From Bagarius yarrelli (lineage: Eukaryota > Chordata > Actinopteri > Siluriformes > Sisoridae), in assembly GCA_005784505.1 (NCBI GenBank), contig VCAZ01000054.1, positions 2,325,067 to 2,389,066 of the forward strand: a stretch of DNA of 64,000 nucleotides, written 5' to 3'. The stretch's first letter is position 1; every line of letters begins with the position of its first letter. The notes beneath the pieces are model-generated. The model did not search any database and had not been told where the DNA came from. It was given only the letters and a program-made list of their open reading frames with translations. Positions 27,601-36,200 of this stretch are shown piece by piece. Both the position numbers and the translations under genes were made by a program.

Positions 27601-30600
27601 ATCATTGATTTCTTATATTTTCTATGTCGGCCATACACACCCCTGCAAACAGGTTGTTACCATAGAAACAGTCTATGTAATTTGAAGCTGCTGCTGTCGA
27701 AAATACATTCTTACCTTCCGATCAATCAGGCTTCAGAAATCCATGGCCCTGTGGGATATGGTTGTAATTGTTGTCTCTTACCACACTGTTCTCATCAGCC
27801 CCCCCTGCCAGAACTAGACCTAACAGACTGCTACACTATAAGAAGCCTGCACATTTGCATTAACATCCTGCAATTATCAAATATTTCTTTCTGTCAGTCT
27901 TGTATTTGAACTTCCATCTTTCCAGTCACTCTTACACGACCTTAATCACCGAGCCAGCATGATTGCCACTCTTCCTGTGATTCTCAGCATGGGGTAAATT
28001 TACCAATTACTTAATTGCACATGCTGTGCAATATAATCATGCTCTTAAAGCGCTCAAAGTTGGAACATTTTTCCACAGAGCACTCTGGATTTTTTATTTT
28101 TTTTTGCAAATACCTGTGTCTGCAATCGCATACTGCTTTGGAATAGAAACCACATTCAAGTTAGTATGTACTCATTTTGAAATTGTCAAAATTTAACATT
28201 AGATGATTACATAGATGATGTTACACATGTGAAATTTAAGCAGAAGGAACAACCTTTTTGGTCTGAAGAGCTTATGGGACGGTATCAAGTGTTCATTGTA
28301 TACATACTTTAGATTCCCGGCAGAAGTATTAGATTATCTGGAAACTTTCCACCTTCTGATTTGCACATACTAAGCATTTAAACATACTACCTATGTTTTC
28401 ACATACTATATAATAGGGTAGTATATGATTATGAATGCAACCTCTGTGTGCCATATGTTTGGAGGGAAATAAGCAACAACAGGGTGGTGTGATGAAGAAA
28501 AGTCACAGCTGCCAAATAATTTCTCTTATACTACGATTTACCAATGGGTATGATTTTGTTATACTTTTTACCTTATTTGAAGTGGTTTTAACTTTAAAAG
28601 ATGTAACCTGTTGACACTGGAGACTCCTCCATTAAATGCTAAAAGAAAGGCATATGTGGTACAAATCAGTAAAAATTCTGTTACTATGGAAACTATATTA
28701 AACCAAGCATATTAATAAAGAAAATGAATAAACACCTACAAACCAATCCGTGTCCATATTTTGAATCAATGAACGTGGATCATTCTGATTCTTGAGGCTT
28801 TTCTCTCAAAGAGTTTTTATAGAGCTGAATTTCTGTTTAAATGTACAATTTCCTTTCATTTTGGTTATGATTGTGTTACAGTTTTTCATTAGTCCTCACC
28901 CCATTTTCTTATCAAGCTGTATAAAACGCTCCGACTGCTGAAAATGGATTCCGGCAAGGTGCCACCTCTGATCACGTTTCATATTTCACACTTGACTCTG
29001 TTTCGTCTTAACTATCGTTTGCTAAAATTGTTTCATTTCAAGCAGTATAACTGAAGATGTGTAAAATGTCAGCTCAGTGTGTTCGTGTATAAATTACACC
29101 GTTGATGTTAGCGTTTGACGGGGGGATTACTCAGGGATTGGTGTCTTAACCTTTAAGGAGGAACATGAGCTCTTGACAATTTAAGAACTTTAAAGGTATT
29201 TGGCTTATCAGTATTTCTTTATACTTTCTGAAAGTCGGAGTTGGATGAAGATGTATTTGCGAGATGATTTAACATAGAGTTTTCAGCAGAAACCTTATCC
29301 TAGGAGGTGCCTAGACTTTATAGATGTGAATGTACCGATGCAAAGTATGCCACTCTTACGTAGTCAGATTTTTAGACTGACTGAAGATGGTCTGGACTCC
29401 AGACAAACTTTCCAAGATGGCATCAGCAACCAATCAAAGCCGGATTTGATCATCATGTTTAGGGGTGTGAACTTCTTATCATTTGTTAATCCAGCATGTA
29501 GCTGTTAGTTATAACATGGCTTTTCTTTTCTGTGGTAAAAGTGAAGCATTATGACAGCTTTGTTTCTCGGAGGACCATAAAAAAAAACAAAAAACAAAAA
29601 AAAAACCCCACAGATCTCTTGGAAATTTGGTAGAATCCAACCAGATGACAACATACGTTTTTTTTTTGTCTTGTGTGCCATATGATGTTTGGCCTATTTC
29701 ATATCCGTTCTAAACTCTACTTGCTACTGTTTTACATCAAAGGAAAGACTCTGAATTTGCTGTGCTCACATTCAGTGGTGTGAAGTTCACCTTATTAAAA
29801 AACAAGCTTAAAGTTTTTTGTTCACACCTCAAAGTTTCTGCCTCATCTAAATTTGCCAATCTTTTGATCTTCGGCCAACAAAGCTATGATTGCCACTTTC
29901 GATCTCTGGAATGTTTTAACCAGTTTGAAGGAGGGCAGATTTTTTTTTTAGCCTATCACGTCAAGGTTGATGTTGTTTCTCCACCAACTTTCTTTAGGGT
30001 AAATCCATCAGGGTTTGAGGACCACAGCTTTACGATCTTTCTAATGTGAAGTAGGACCCAATGATACAGCTACCACCTATCTGACAGCGAACAAAACGGC
30101 ATGGCAATCCCTGGTCTGCCCCGACACGACTTTGCTAGACCTGCTGTGATGGCAATCTAAACCTGATCCCATTTAAGCTTAAGGTATAACTTTCTCCGGG
30201 ACCGAGCCCTGATATTCAATCTGAGAGAATATAAAATCCCTTCAACCCGCACCTTCACACTGAATGCACAACAAATGCTCTCAATAGCTAAGTCGTTACG
30301 CCGCCCAGTTAGCCTGCCATAAGCATCAGATAGCGGTGTGTCTCTTATGGACGATTAGAGCGCTGTGGTCAACATCAATCACTAAGCAATCACTGGACCC
30401 CCGGTCCCATCCAGTTGTCTTCTGGGCCTTTGCATTTTACTGGCAGTCACACTCTGCCATTTTTAAGACCAGTAGAAATGCAGCAGCATCCAGACAACCC
30501 ATTAGTCATAATTTACTCTGATTAGAAGGAGCCATTTTAGAGAAAACCGTTAAATAAGAAATGATAGAATAGGTAAGGATATAATAAGCCCAAACCATAA

Positions 30601-31244
30601 GAAACAGAAACAGAGTCAAGCATTAGCAATGATTCTTTATTGCTAGTAATTTTAAACTGAACTCCATTTTTAGCTTATGCTAAAACTTTTACATAAATAA
30701 ACAAAGCCGAAGGGTTAAAATGTTAAGGGGTGTCTATAAAGATTTAATATAATTCTATATACCCATACCAGACCATTTTTATGGACATTATGTGAGCAAC
30801 ATATCACTGTCATGCCCTCCATCACATTACCATTACAACCTCCATCACATGTCCTTCATCACATTATTATATCAGGGTTCGTATCAGCATCACCACTGCT
30901 GCCACTGAGCAAGGACCTTAACCCCCAAATGATAGGTTGTCTAAAATAGATACAACTAGTGTGGTTGCTTATTTTAAACATCTTCTAAATAAAATCTGAT
31001 GATGAGAACCTGTATGGTGTTTTACCTTTCCGACATACTGTGGTTCTGACCCCATGTATTCCTCCAGCACAAAGAACTGGTTCCACACCCATCCTCGTTT
31101 GACTCTCTGTACAGCTGCTGTGCTAGGCCTCCTGTGGTCCCTTAAACCGATGTGGTGCTCCTTTCCCCACCGGTGCATTGGATAAACAAAGCTCTTGTCC
31201 AGGAGACACCATAGAAAAAGCAGCACACAGTTCCCCATCTGCAT
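8391..31244 (-). CDS. cdh12: Cadherin-12-like type II classical cadherin (11 coding exons, 786 aa)
   Basis: Calcium-dependent homophilic adhesion protein of the plasma membrane, mainly neuronal in the family, linked to actin through p120 and beta-catenin. The exons are 31026-31244, 24684-24978, 21146-21265, 20608-20775, 19473-19660, 16052-16302, 15156-15292, 13187-13308, 12127-12241, 9823-10074 and 8391-8884, joined in that order on the minus strand. Lengths sum to 2361 nt, and every junction is GT-AG with matching phase. Seen: hydrophobic N-terminus, RVKR cleavage site at residues 47-50, Trp52 and Trp54 of the type II adhesive arm, DINDN at 148-152, DVNDN at 257-261, DVNEF at 476-480, membrane span about 609-631, and YDDEGGGEEDT at 654-664. 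The SEPQYVGK motif, DVNEFPPE and the SSKEDxRDNV tail favour cadherin-12 over cadherin-18, -7 or -20 as I recall those families. Length is close to the roughly 790 residues usual for cadherin-12. A teleost paralogue label (a or b) cannot be assigned here. Confidence 0.93.
8885..9822 (-). other. Last cdh12 intron
   Basis: 938 bp. It holds a TG/G-rich run near 9085-9110 and a purine-rich tract at about 9225-9465 on the plus strand. The ORFs opposite this tract are low complexity. Confidence 0.8.
9823..10074 (-). CDS. cdh12: cdh12 exon encoding EC5 second half and start of membrane span (residues 539-622)
   Basis: This 252-nt exon encodes NTAGLLSRRAGF, LSSTGTLSVRVCACD with the EC5 cysteines, and LSPGALLAILLCVIILL, the first part of the transmembrane helix. 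The acceptor is TTTCAG and the donor GTAAGG, ending in phase 1. Confidence 0.95.
10075..12126 (-). other. cdh12 intron
   Basis: 2052 bp. A SINE-like repeat sits at about 11235-11465. The rest is AT-rich, including a short GATGAT run near 11970-11990. Confidence 0.8.
11235..11465 (-). repeat. SINE-like repeat (ACAGTGTCCCTGGAGCAG family)
   Basis: Carries GGAGGTTGGAGTTAAAG, ACAGTGTCCCTGGAGCAG and TCTTAATCATTTGAACTAC. The same order recurs at 16480-16740 and, inverted, at 24345-24550. Confidence 0.7.
12127..12241 (-). CDS. cdh12: cdh12 exon encoding EC5 first half (residues 501-539)
   Basis: The exon is 115 nt, one codon shorter than the usual 118. It encodes VIQILSATDRD with the EC5 calcium-binding DRD (509-511), and NFTIRDYG with a glycosylation sequon at Asn531. 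The acceptor is GTCCAG and the donor GTAAGT, ending in phase 1. Confidence 0.93.
12242..13186 (-). other. cdh12 intron
   Basis: 945 bp with a (GA)n array at about 12611-12660 and a SINE-like repeat at 12955-13140. Confidence 0.8.
12955..13140 (-). repeat. SINE-like dispersed repeat, minus orientation
   Basis: Reverse complement shows the TTAAGG head, a B-box-like GGTTCGATTTCC, CCCTTAACCCCCAATTGCTC, and a tail containing CTGCAAATGCTGTAAATG. Confidence 0.75.
13187..13308 (-). CDS. cdh12: cdh12 exon encoding EC4-EC5 linker (residues 460-500)
   Basis: This 122-nt exon encodes NPQLFTRVSVLITVLDVNEFPPEL. The linker DVNEF (476-480), with Glu-Phe replacing the usual Asp-Asn, is characteristic of cadherin-12 as I recall it. 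The FVCE block at 491-494 starts EC5. The acceptor is TTTCAG and the donor GTAAGT, ending in phase 0. Neighbouring CA repeats lie in the donor-side intron. Confidence 0.94.
13309..15155 (-). other. cdh12 intron carrying a Tc1-like element
   Basis: 1847 bp. CA-rich sequence lies at 13335-13495, and most of the rest is the Tc1-like transposon. Confidence 0.85.
13769..14890 (+). mobile_element. Dead Tc1-like DNA transposon in a cdh12 intron
   Basis: Terminal inverted repeats of about 53 bp are visible at 13771-13823 and 14827-14880, sharing AAAGTATTCATACCCCTTTAA and TTTTCACATCTTACAACC. Between them, a transposase frame starts near 14032 with an HTH-like N-terminus. A stop sits near 14164, and fragments of the Tc1 signature follow (HHDVG, LQQDNDPKHTA, WPSHSPDLNPIE). 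At about 1.1 kb it is shorter than a full Tc1, so an internal deletion is likely. It lies in the intron opposite in orientation to cdh12. Confidence 0.92.
15156..15292 (-). CDS. cdh12: cdh12 exon encoding EC4 middle (residues 414-460)
   Basis: This 137-nt exon has the canonical size. It encodes YSIEWNPDSEKFFEVD, the LDRET calcium motif (442-446) and HNITVVATKV, with an N-glycosylation sequon at Asn451. The acceptor is CTGTAG and the donor GTAAGT, ending in phase 1. Confidence 0.94.
15356..16035 (+). repeat. TGTTAC minisatellite filling a cdh12 intron
   Basis: Hundreds of bases built from variants of GTGTGTTACAGTGTG, with a period of roughly 10-20 bp. An inverted segment near 15830-15890 reads GTAACACAC. 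It occupies nearly all of the 759-bp intron between 15293 and 16051 and ends about 20 bp from the exon 16052-16302 donor. The Met-Cys-Tyr-rich ORFs here are artefacts. Confidence 0.9.
16052..16302 (-). CDS. cdh12: cdh12 exon encoding EC3 second half, EC3-EC4 linker and EC4 start (residues 331-414)
   Basis: The exon is 251 nt, one codon shorter than the usual 254. It starts PLDYESRKLYSFKV. The linker reads DVEEAPIF (373-380), where type II cadherins normally have DVDEPPVF. The acceptor is TTTCAG and the donor GTAATT; phase 2 splits Arg414. A TGTTAC minisatellite starts about 20 bp past the donor. Confidence 0.93.
16325..16412 (+). repeat. SINE-like fragment
   Basis: CCCTTAACCCCTAATTGC, TTGGTTGTATAAAATG and CAAATGCTGTAAATGTAAAT match the tail modules of the 3935 and 5600 copies. 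Confidence 0.65.
16480..16740 (-). repeat. tRNA-derived SINE-like repeat (best copy of the GATACAGCGCCCCTGGAGCA family)
   Basis: It has the order TGAAATGCATTTTTCGCATA, GGTCAGAGCGCAGGGTCAG, GATACAGCGCCCCTGGAGCA, then a reversed tRNA-like head with GGAGCTTGAGCCC (B-box side) and CACCTTAACCATTTGAGCCA (A-box side). Confidence 0.78.
17005..17140 (+). repeat. SINE-like dispersed repeat
   Basis: Head GTAGCATGGTAGTTAAG with GGTTGATTCCC (B-box-like), then GGTTACCACTGCTGGGCCCC, CCCTTAACCCC and the Pol III-transcript-like TTAGTTGTATAA tail. Confidence 0.72.
17143..17285 (+). repeat. Second tRNA-derived SINE, different family
   Basis: A-box-like GGTGCTGTGGTGTAGGGGG and B-box-like GGGCTTGACTCC are followed by CCTATCAATAAAGGCAGAAA. 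It sits directly downstream of the previous SINE. Confidence 0.65.
17745..18135. repeat. Dispersed repeat starting with a catTTACA motif
   Basis: Starts TTTACATTTACATCATTTAA...CCAGAGTGACGTACAAAAG and continues through GGTGGGTTTTCAAGTGTCTC and TTGGTGCCAGAACAGA. I recognise this arrangement as a widespread fish repeat but cannot name the family. Confidence 0.5.
19473..19660 (-). CDS. cdh12: cdh12 exon encoding EC3 first half (residues 268-330)
   Basis: This 188-nt exon encodes VFHMRVPESAQ, the calcium-binding AYDLDTGTNA (289-298) and DTQDGIVQIKE. The acceptor is CTAACAG and the donor GTGAAC, ending in phase 0. Confidence 0.94.
19661..20607 (-). other. cdh12 intron
   Basis: 947 bp of non-repetitive DNA; no transposon recognised. 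The ORF at 19817-20014 has no recognisable content. Confidence 0.7.
20608..20775 (-). CDS. cdh12: cdh12 exon encoding EC2 C-terminal half and EC2-EC3 linker (residues 212-268)
   Basis: This 168-nt exon encodes LPNMDRE, VVIQAKDMGGQLGGLAG and the calcium linker DVNDNPPRF (257-265). The acceptor is GCTCAG and the donor GTATGT. It ends in phase 1 after Lys267. Confidence 0.95.
20776..21145 (-). other. cdh12 intron (shortest)
   Basis: 370 bp, nothing recognisable. Confidence 0.8.
21146..21265 (-). CDS. cdh12: cdh12 exon encoding EC2 N-terminal half (residues 172-212)
   Basis: A 120-nt exon too short to stand out as an ORF, found by homology and splice sites. It encodes the near-invariant EC2 block DADDPTYGNSA (182-192) and LQGQPYFSVEPKTG. 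The acceptor is GCACAG and the donor GTACGT. Phases 1 and 1 fit both neighbours. Confidence 0.94.
21878..22721 (+). mobile_element. Non-autonomous DNA transposon, hAT-like (844 bp)
   Basis: Ends are CAGTGGTGGGC and GCCTGCCACTG, imperfect terminal inverted repeats. The flanking 8-mers TTACTGCC and TTTCCGCC agree at 6 of 8 positions, consistent with an old 8-bp target duplication. A second diverged copy lies inverted at about 47725-48485. No transposase is seen. The 103-aa ORF inside is an accident of the repeat. Confidence 0.7.
23250..23430 (+). repeat. Dispersed fish repeat (GGGTCACAGGGATCTGCTGG)
   Basis: GGTCACAGGGATCTGCTGGA, TCTATCCCAGCTG, GGGAGAACATGTAAACTCC and GTGCTAACC match the 5775 and 63845 copies. 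Confidence 0.75.
24000..24125 (-). repeat. SINE-like repeat, minus orientation
   Basis: GAGGGTTAAGAGCTTTGCCC and CCAACACCTTAACCAATGAG are the reversed body and A-box side of the same SINE group. Confidence 0.65.
24260..24550 (+). repeat. Tandem or nested tRNA-derived SINE copies
   Basis: A partial copy (24260-24345) ends CTCTAACCCCAACTTT. A fuller copy follows with GGTGGCTCAAATAGTTAAGG (A-box side), AAGGTTTAAGCCCC (B-box side) and again CTGACCCCAACTTTC. Confidence 0.75.
24684..24978 (-). CDS. cdh12: cdh12 exon encoding most of EC1 and start of EC2 (residues 74-172)
   Basis: This 295-nt exon has the standard size for this position in type II cadherins. It starts LHSDLDRGD and contains LDRE (113-116), the EC1-EC2 calcium linker DINDN (148-152) and VPEMSPVG. 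The acceptor is TTGCAG and the donor GTAAGA. It ends in phase 1, splitting Gly172. Confidence 0.95.
25516..25692. mobile_element. hAT-type MITE (diverged)
   Basis: Left end CAGGGGTCACCAAACTCGGT with GTTCTGCAGAG and CTTACAGGCAGGTGTGTCGA inside. Organisation matches the better preserved copy at 59357-59552. Flanking duplication is unclear. Confidence 0.7.
25720..25975 (+). repeat. SINE-like pieces
   Basis: GGCAAGGTCCTTAACCGTTA at about 25760 and CTCTGGATAAGGATGTCTGC at about 25940 are SINE body and tail modules. Confidence 0.6.
26800..26885 (-). repeat. SINE-like head fragment
   Basis: GGAAATCGAACCCCAGCTGC is a reversed B-box region, with TCCTTAGCCACCGGAGG as the A-box side. Confidence 0.55.
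27105..27620 (+). repeat. AT-rich minisatellite, period about 36 bp in its core
   Basis: Variants of CACAATATCATCAATCTCAC and ATATAAACCATCTGACAAT. Three near-identical 36-bp units lie at about 27276-27375, with shorter diverged units around them. Confidence 0.9.
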
Positions 31245-31383
31245 TGGAAATGTTCAGGCTGGGAACTTCAGCTCAGAATACTAAGTGACTCTGTGAGCTG
31301 GATAGAGACAGAGACAATCCACCACAGTGCTTCAATGACATTGACGAAGATTCAGAGCTGTTTGAAATCTTCCAGCATTTCAC
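31026..31383 (-). CDS. cdh12: cdh12 first coding exon with 5' UTR (residues 1-73)
   Basis: The exon begins at 31383 after a polypyrimidine-rich acceptor ending TTCAG, so at least one upstream noncoding exon must exist. The ATG is at 31242-31244. A stop lies in frame just upstream at 31254-31256, so translation cannot start further up; Met3 is the only close alternative. The exon encodes a signal peptide with core VLLFLWCLL, a short basic propeptide, the furin site RVKR and the start of EC1 (GWVWNQFF), ending at YVGK before GTAAAA. The 5' UTR part is 31245-31383. Confidence 0.93.
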
Positions 31384-34300
31384 CTGAAGGAGAAAGAAGA
31401 TTACACGGATCAGAACATTCCTGTTCCGAGTTTCCGAACACATCCTGGATGATCTATAGGATTCCTCGGATTGTTCATACATAAAGAAAGAAAATGAATG
31501 AAATGTCTTATCTTTACTGCACGATTCTCGTTTTGTTTTATAAAGCAGTAAAGCGTAAATCTTTGTGGCCTCTGATATATGATTTAACCTTACTGGAAAG
31601 TTCTGAGTAGAACTTAGAGATAATTAACACACTTGAACGTTGCTTTGGAAGGCTTAAGAAATAAATTTAGTGACTTTAGCGCTGTATACTTTTTGGCAAT
31701 ACTTCGAGAGAATGTTAGCAGGGGAACGTATCGGCTGTTTGCAATGCATTAGTCTCGAAAATGAGTCTGCTTTAGGATAGAGGATGCTTATGGCCTGATT
31801 ATGCAGATGGATATCACAAGCACTGGGAGAAATAACTAGCACTGAGGCTCAGGGTAAAAAAAAAAAATAAGTAGACTGCACTTTCCGCATCTGCATAATT
31901 AGGTACAAGAAAAGCCCTGGACCATGCTGCTTTAGCAAATGAATATCTATGGAGAAGTTGTGGATGACTCTCCTCTCTGTGGAGTGTAGCACTCGGTAAT
32001 TATCCACCTGATCTACATGGGAACGAACAGTAAAAGAAAACGTCGCTCAGAAATGCTAATGTGGCAAAAAACGGTGTAAAATATGTCAGTCAACGATGCA
32101 AATCTGCTAACAAACAGCAGCTGGTCGGCATGCATATTTTTTCTTCACTTTCTTTAAGAGAGAATTAAAGGTGTGAGAAGACTTCAAGACAAATCGAGTG
32201 TGCAAAACGTGTTTGTTAATCACCAGACAGCCTCAAATAGCAAGCGATGACAGTTCTAAAGCATTATGGAGCTCAGGTTTTGTGTTTGCAGACTCATAAG
32301 ACGTCCCGGGAGCACGGATTCATGTCTCGTTAGCTGTGGTTCTGTATGAGTCAGTTTATTTATGAATTTTAAAAATACGGGTTCATGTTAAAGCTTACAA
32401 GCTTGTATTATATTATGCTGTTGATTCTATCATTGCTATTGAAAATCTGTATGAGCTTTATTAAATTCATAACTAGTATAACACACCCTCATTTAATGGT
32501 TTCCTGAAATTAGCTTGACACTAAGTTTAGCTAGTTTTGCTCAGTATGTTAGCTGACTTAGAAGTCAGTGTGACTTGGATTTTCGTTGTAGAATTCTAAA
32601 ACCAAAAAGCTACAAATGGATAAAAAAAATACATAAATTAACAAACAGAATTGTTACTGTTAACCAGATAAAAGTAATTAAAGCTGTGATTATGTTCATT
32701 ATTGTCATACATTTTTTATATTTGATTCCCTGCATGAATCATTTACACTTAAAATTGATATACTTTTAAATTTGATTCTTATATGATTCACTAACTCTCA
32801 CATTTGATTCCGACACGATTCTTCTACATTCTAACATTCAATTACACAATTGTTTTAAAAAAATGATTCAAGAAACACAAAATATGCACATAATCGAGAA
32901 AAAAAGGTCACAACACGATAGTTCAAACCAAAACTGCAGCTTTTACACAAAAAAACAAAAGTATGCGTTTTTTATGCCTGGTTTTATTATTCACTCACAC
33001 CGAGTAAACAGTCTTGGCTGATGTGTAAGACGTGCAGCATTATGCTCCAGCATGAATAACTTAAAATCGCTTCAGGGCGCTTTGTATTAGCTCCGGAGTA
33101 GGTACAGGAATAAGCAGCTTAGTGCTGACTAAACATTCCTCTGCAGCGTCGGTACGAATCACTGAACCTGTACTGTCACAATTGGTTAGCGAATAAAAAA
33201 ACACCAACAATTGTTAGCAGGAGCTCACGGCTAGTAGGAAAGTTAAGAGGTAAGCAAAGGGGTTGTCCAGAGAAGGGAAGCGAGTTAACAGCACACCCAC
33301 TCCCTCTCGCTGGATTAGAACTGAACAGCTTTTATTCATCATAATAAGGTAGGAAGCAATGCTGAGTCATACTAGCTAAGAAGGCATTGTGATGTTCGTA
33401 CATAAGGAATGAAACGTCAACATCATCGCCAGGGTCATGAGAGGAAGGAGAGTGACTGTTAATATGCCTAAACATCTGGAGCTCTATTTAAATTGGATTC
33501 CAATTAACAACCTCTCTTGAAGTCTAAATCATGCTAGAGAGGATTAGTGTGTTTAGCATCAACAGCGGTGACATATGCTGCCTCTGCCACACAGTCAACA
33601 TGTCAGTGGAGCGAATCAGCAAATCGATGCCTCAAAATGTGGATTGATGATGCTATTTTATCAACACATTCAGAGAGACAAAGAGAGACAGCAAACAGAT
33701 AGTTTGTTTAACAGGGTTGCATTTTATTCTTATTAGCACTTTGCGGTATAGGACGTCCGAATGTCAACGGACGATCATAGCGCTCCAGGATGACAAGTGG
33801 AGCATTTAGAAGTAGGATTTAGTGCTCACTTGTAGTTGTAAACTGATTTAATCTGTTGTACATCAAGTAAAATACATAAAATAACATGGTCACACTTACA
33901 CACCGGCTACCGACACAATTTGTATGATTCCATAATGCGAATTTTTCATGCCCGCTTGAGGTGGTTTTTGACTAAGGTAGATAGAATCACATTTGCTGAA
34001 TAAATTCCGAATATTAAACCTGCGTGACTAATCTGCGTTTCCGATATTGGTTTCTTTATAACAACATTACTGCTAGCAACAACAGCTGCATCTGCACATA
34101 TAACGGAAGATGCACTGCTTGGACATTTTTTACTTGCACAATAATTACTAATTAAAGTTCTGTCTTCTTTATACCTGCTTTTTGGTAACTGCAGTAAAAA
34201 ATCTGGCATAGCTAATATTTAAGGCACATGACAGATCGGCTGTTTCCGCGCCATTATGCTTGCCTTATTTTATTTACTGTCGGTTACCAGGTTACATGAA

Positions 34301-35569
34301 CAACTTGATAGAAACACACCTTATTTGCATAAGTTTTTTTTTTTTTTCTAGCAAAAGATTTACTTCCTGTTAGGATGGAAACTATTGACATTATCTATAT
34401 TTAAATAATGCTGTTAATATCTATATCTAATTTTTAAATCCAAAGTGGGCATGTGCTACAAAGCAAACATGCAACAATTTCCAACCTAAGCGTTTTTTGA
34501 AATTGCATTTTATTATCGTTGTAATCCTTCTGCTGTACGTGTGATTGCTGTGTTCCCTGGCTGTCTCGTTTTGTTATCCATATGTTTGTTGTATATTGAC
34601 ATGTATGTGATTTCCTCCGATTCATTTATTTTAAATCACATTTCACTTAAATATCATTTATTTACTTGATTCCTACTTGATTCACATGATTCCTACATGG
34701 TTTATTTTCTCATAATTGCCTCCCACAAGATTTGATTCACACTCAATTCCTTGACATTTTGACATTGATTTCTACATGATTTTTGTTATTTAAATCATGT
34801 TTCGCACAAAAATACACAATTTGACTTCAGATGCGAACAAACAGTAAATATGCACAAATGAACTTTTTAGAGCAAACGGATTAATGTAAACCTGCGAATA
34901 AGGATGAATGAATTCTCAGCCAGGATGCGGTATTCAGCAGCGCTGTAGCTTTAGGAGAAGAAATCAGTAGAGTCATTACCAACCTCCAGAGAGAGACGGT
35001 GTGAACAGATTGGCTTTTTATAGCATTATTCGTTAATATTAACACTTTCTTGGCCGCTCGCCTCTCGTTGCTCGTTTTTCATGGTGAGTCATGGTGGTGC
35101 TCAGGGAAAGAGACACATTCGGGTCGGTCTTCAATCAGGTGTAGGTTTTAGGAATACCTGCTGAAACCTAAAGCCTGGGAGGAGAAAGCAAGAAGGAAAC
35201 TGTGGAGATTCTCATGTGCTGTATTATTTTCTCTTCAGTAAGGTATGCATGACGTTTGCTGAAGCGCTCCTGGTCTGACGTTCCCTTTGTTTGAAGAGCT
35301 AACTGACCTTTCTAGAGCCAAGCTTGTCAACAGCTCTTAAGAGAGTTAATTAAAACGTGACACAGAGGGCCCTGCTGTTTACTCGTGTTGCTGTCAAATT
35401 CAACATGGTGAAAAGAAAATCGTTCACGTCCATGAATAAGGGTCGAATTTCACATTTAAATCCACAATTAAAGACCTAACAGAGCAGCAAGATAATTAAG
35501 ATTCGATTGGTTTAATATTTGCACATCAGAGAAACATGAAAGTAAGAAACACGTCCTTTTTTAAACGAT

Positions 35570-36200
35570 GATTCATTTACCCGCAGGGTTAAGGCAATTT
35601 TTATAATAGATTTTTTTCACTGTATTTTTTTTCTACAAGATTTTCAACATTTCATTTTAACTTTAATTTATTTTTATGCGATTCTTGGATGATTCATTTG
35701 TTTATCATTATTATTATTTTATTTACGAGAGTCCTTTACTTTTGTTTTTGACTCCTGAATGAATATTTATTTAGCATGTGATATACAATTTATACAGTTT
35801 ATTTATTTTCACTATGAGACTCCTACCAGATTTATAACATTTTATCTTATTTAATTTATATAAGATACATTTATTTTTATATTTGATTCTTACATGATCC
35901 ATTCATTGTAACGTGATTCCTATAAGATTCATTCATTCCGTATTTACATATGACATAGTTTATTTACTTCTGAGCATGGTTCCTATGAGATTTGTTTATC
36001 TTTACATAAGATTCCAGCTTAGTTCATTTGTCTTTACAAGTGACTCCTATACGATTCACTCGCTTCCCCATATGATTGTTAGATCCCCAAAACATTTATT
36101 TCTTTTTACATGTTATTTCTATTACACTTAATCAAAGGATTTTTTTTACAGGATTCATTATTATTTTTTCTTTTCTATCTGATATACAGAGAACTCAATT
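35570..36200 (+). repeat. Diffuse degenerate tandem repeat (TGATTC / TTTATTT units)
   Basis: Irregular recurrence of TTGATTC, ATGATTCATT, TATGATTC and TTTACAT every 25-40 bases. The same words occur at 32740-32880 and 34620-34850. Confidence 0.55.

Larger units (their letters stand above)
24979..31025 (-). other. Largest intron within the cdh12 coding region
   Basis: 6047 bp. It holds a hAT-type MITE at about 25516-25692, SINE-like pieces (25720-25975, 26800-26885, 30890-30950) and the minisatellite at 27105-27620. Non-repetitive blocks at about 26160-26400 and 30060-30540 could be regulatory. No ORF has recognisable content. Confidence 0.75.

Noticed and set aside
8391..31244. Assignment to cadherin-7, -18, -20 or -24
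   Set aside because: SEPQYVGK, DVNEFPPE and the SSKEDxRDNV tail fit cadherin-12 better as I recall the families; not confirmed by a tree.
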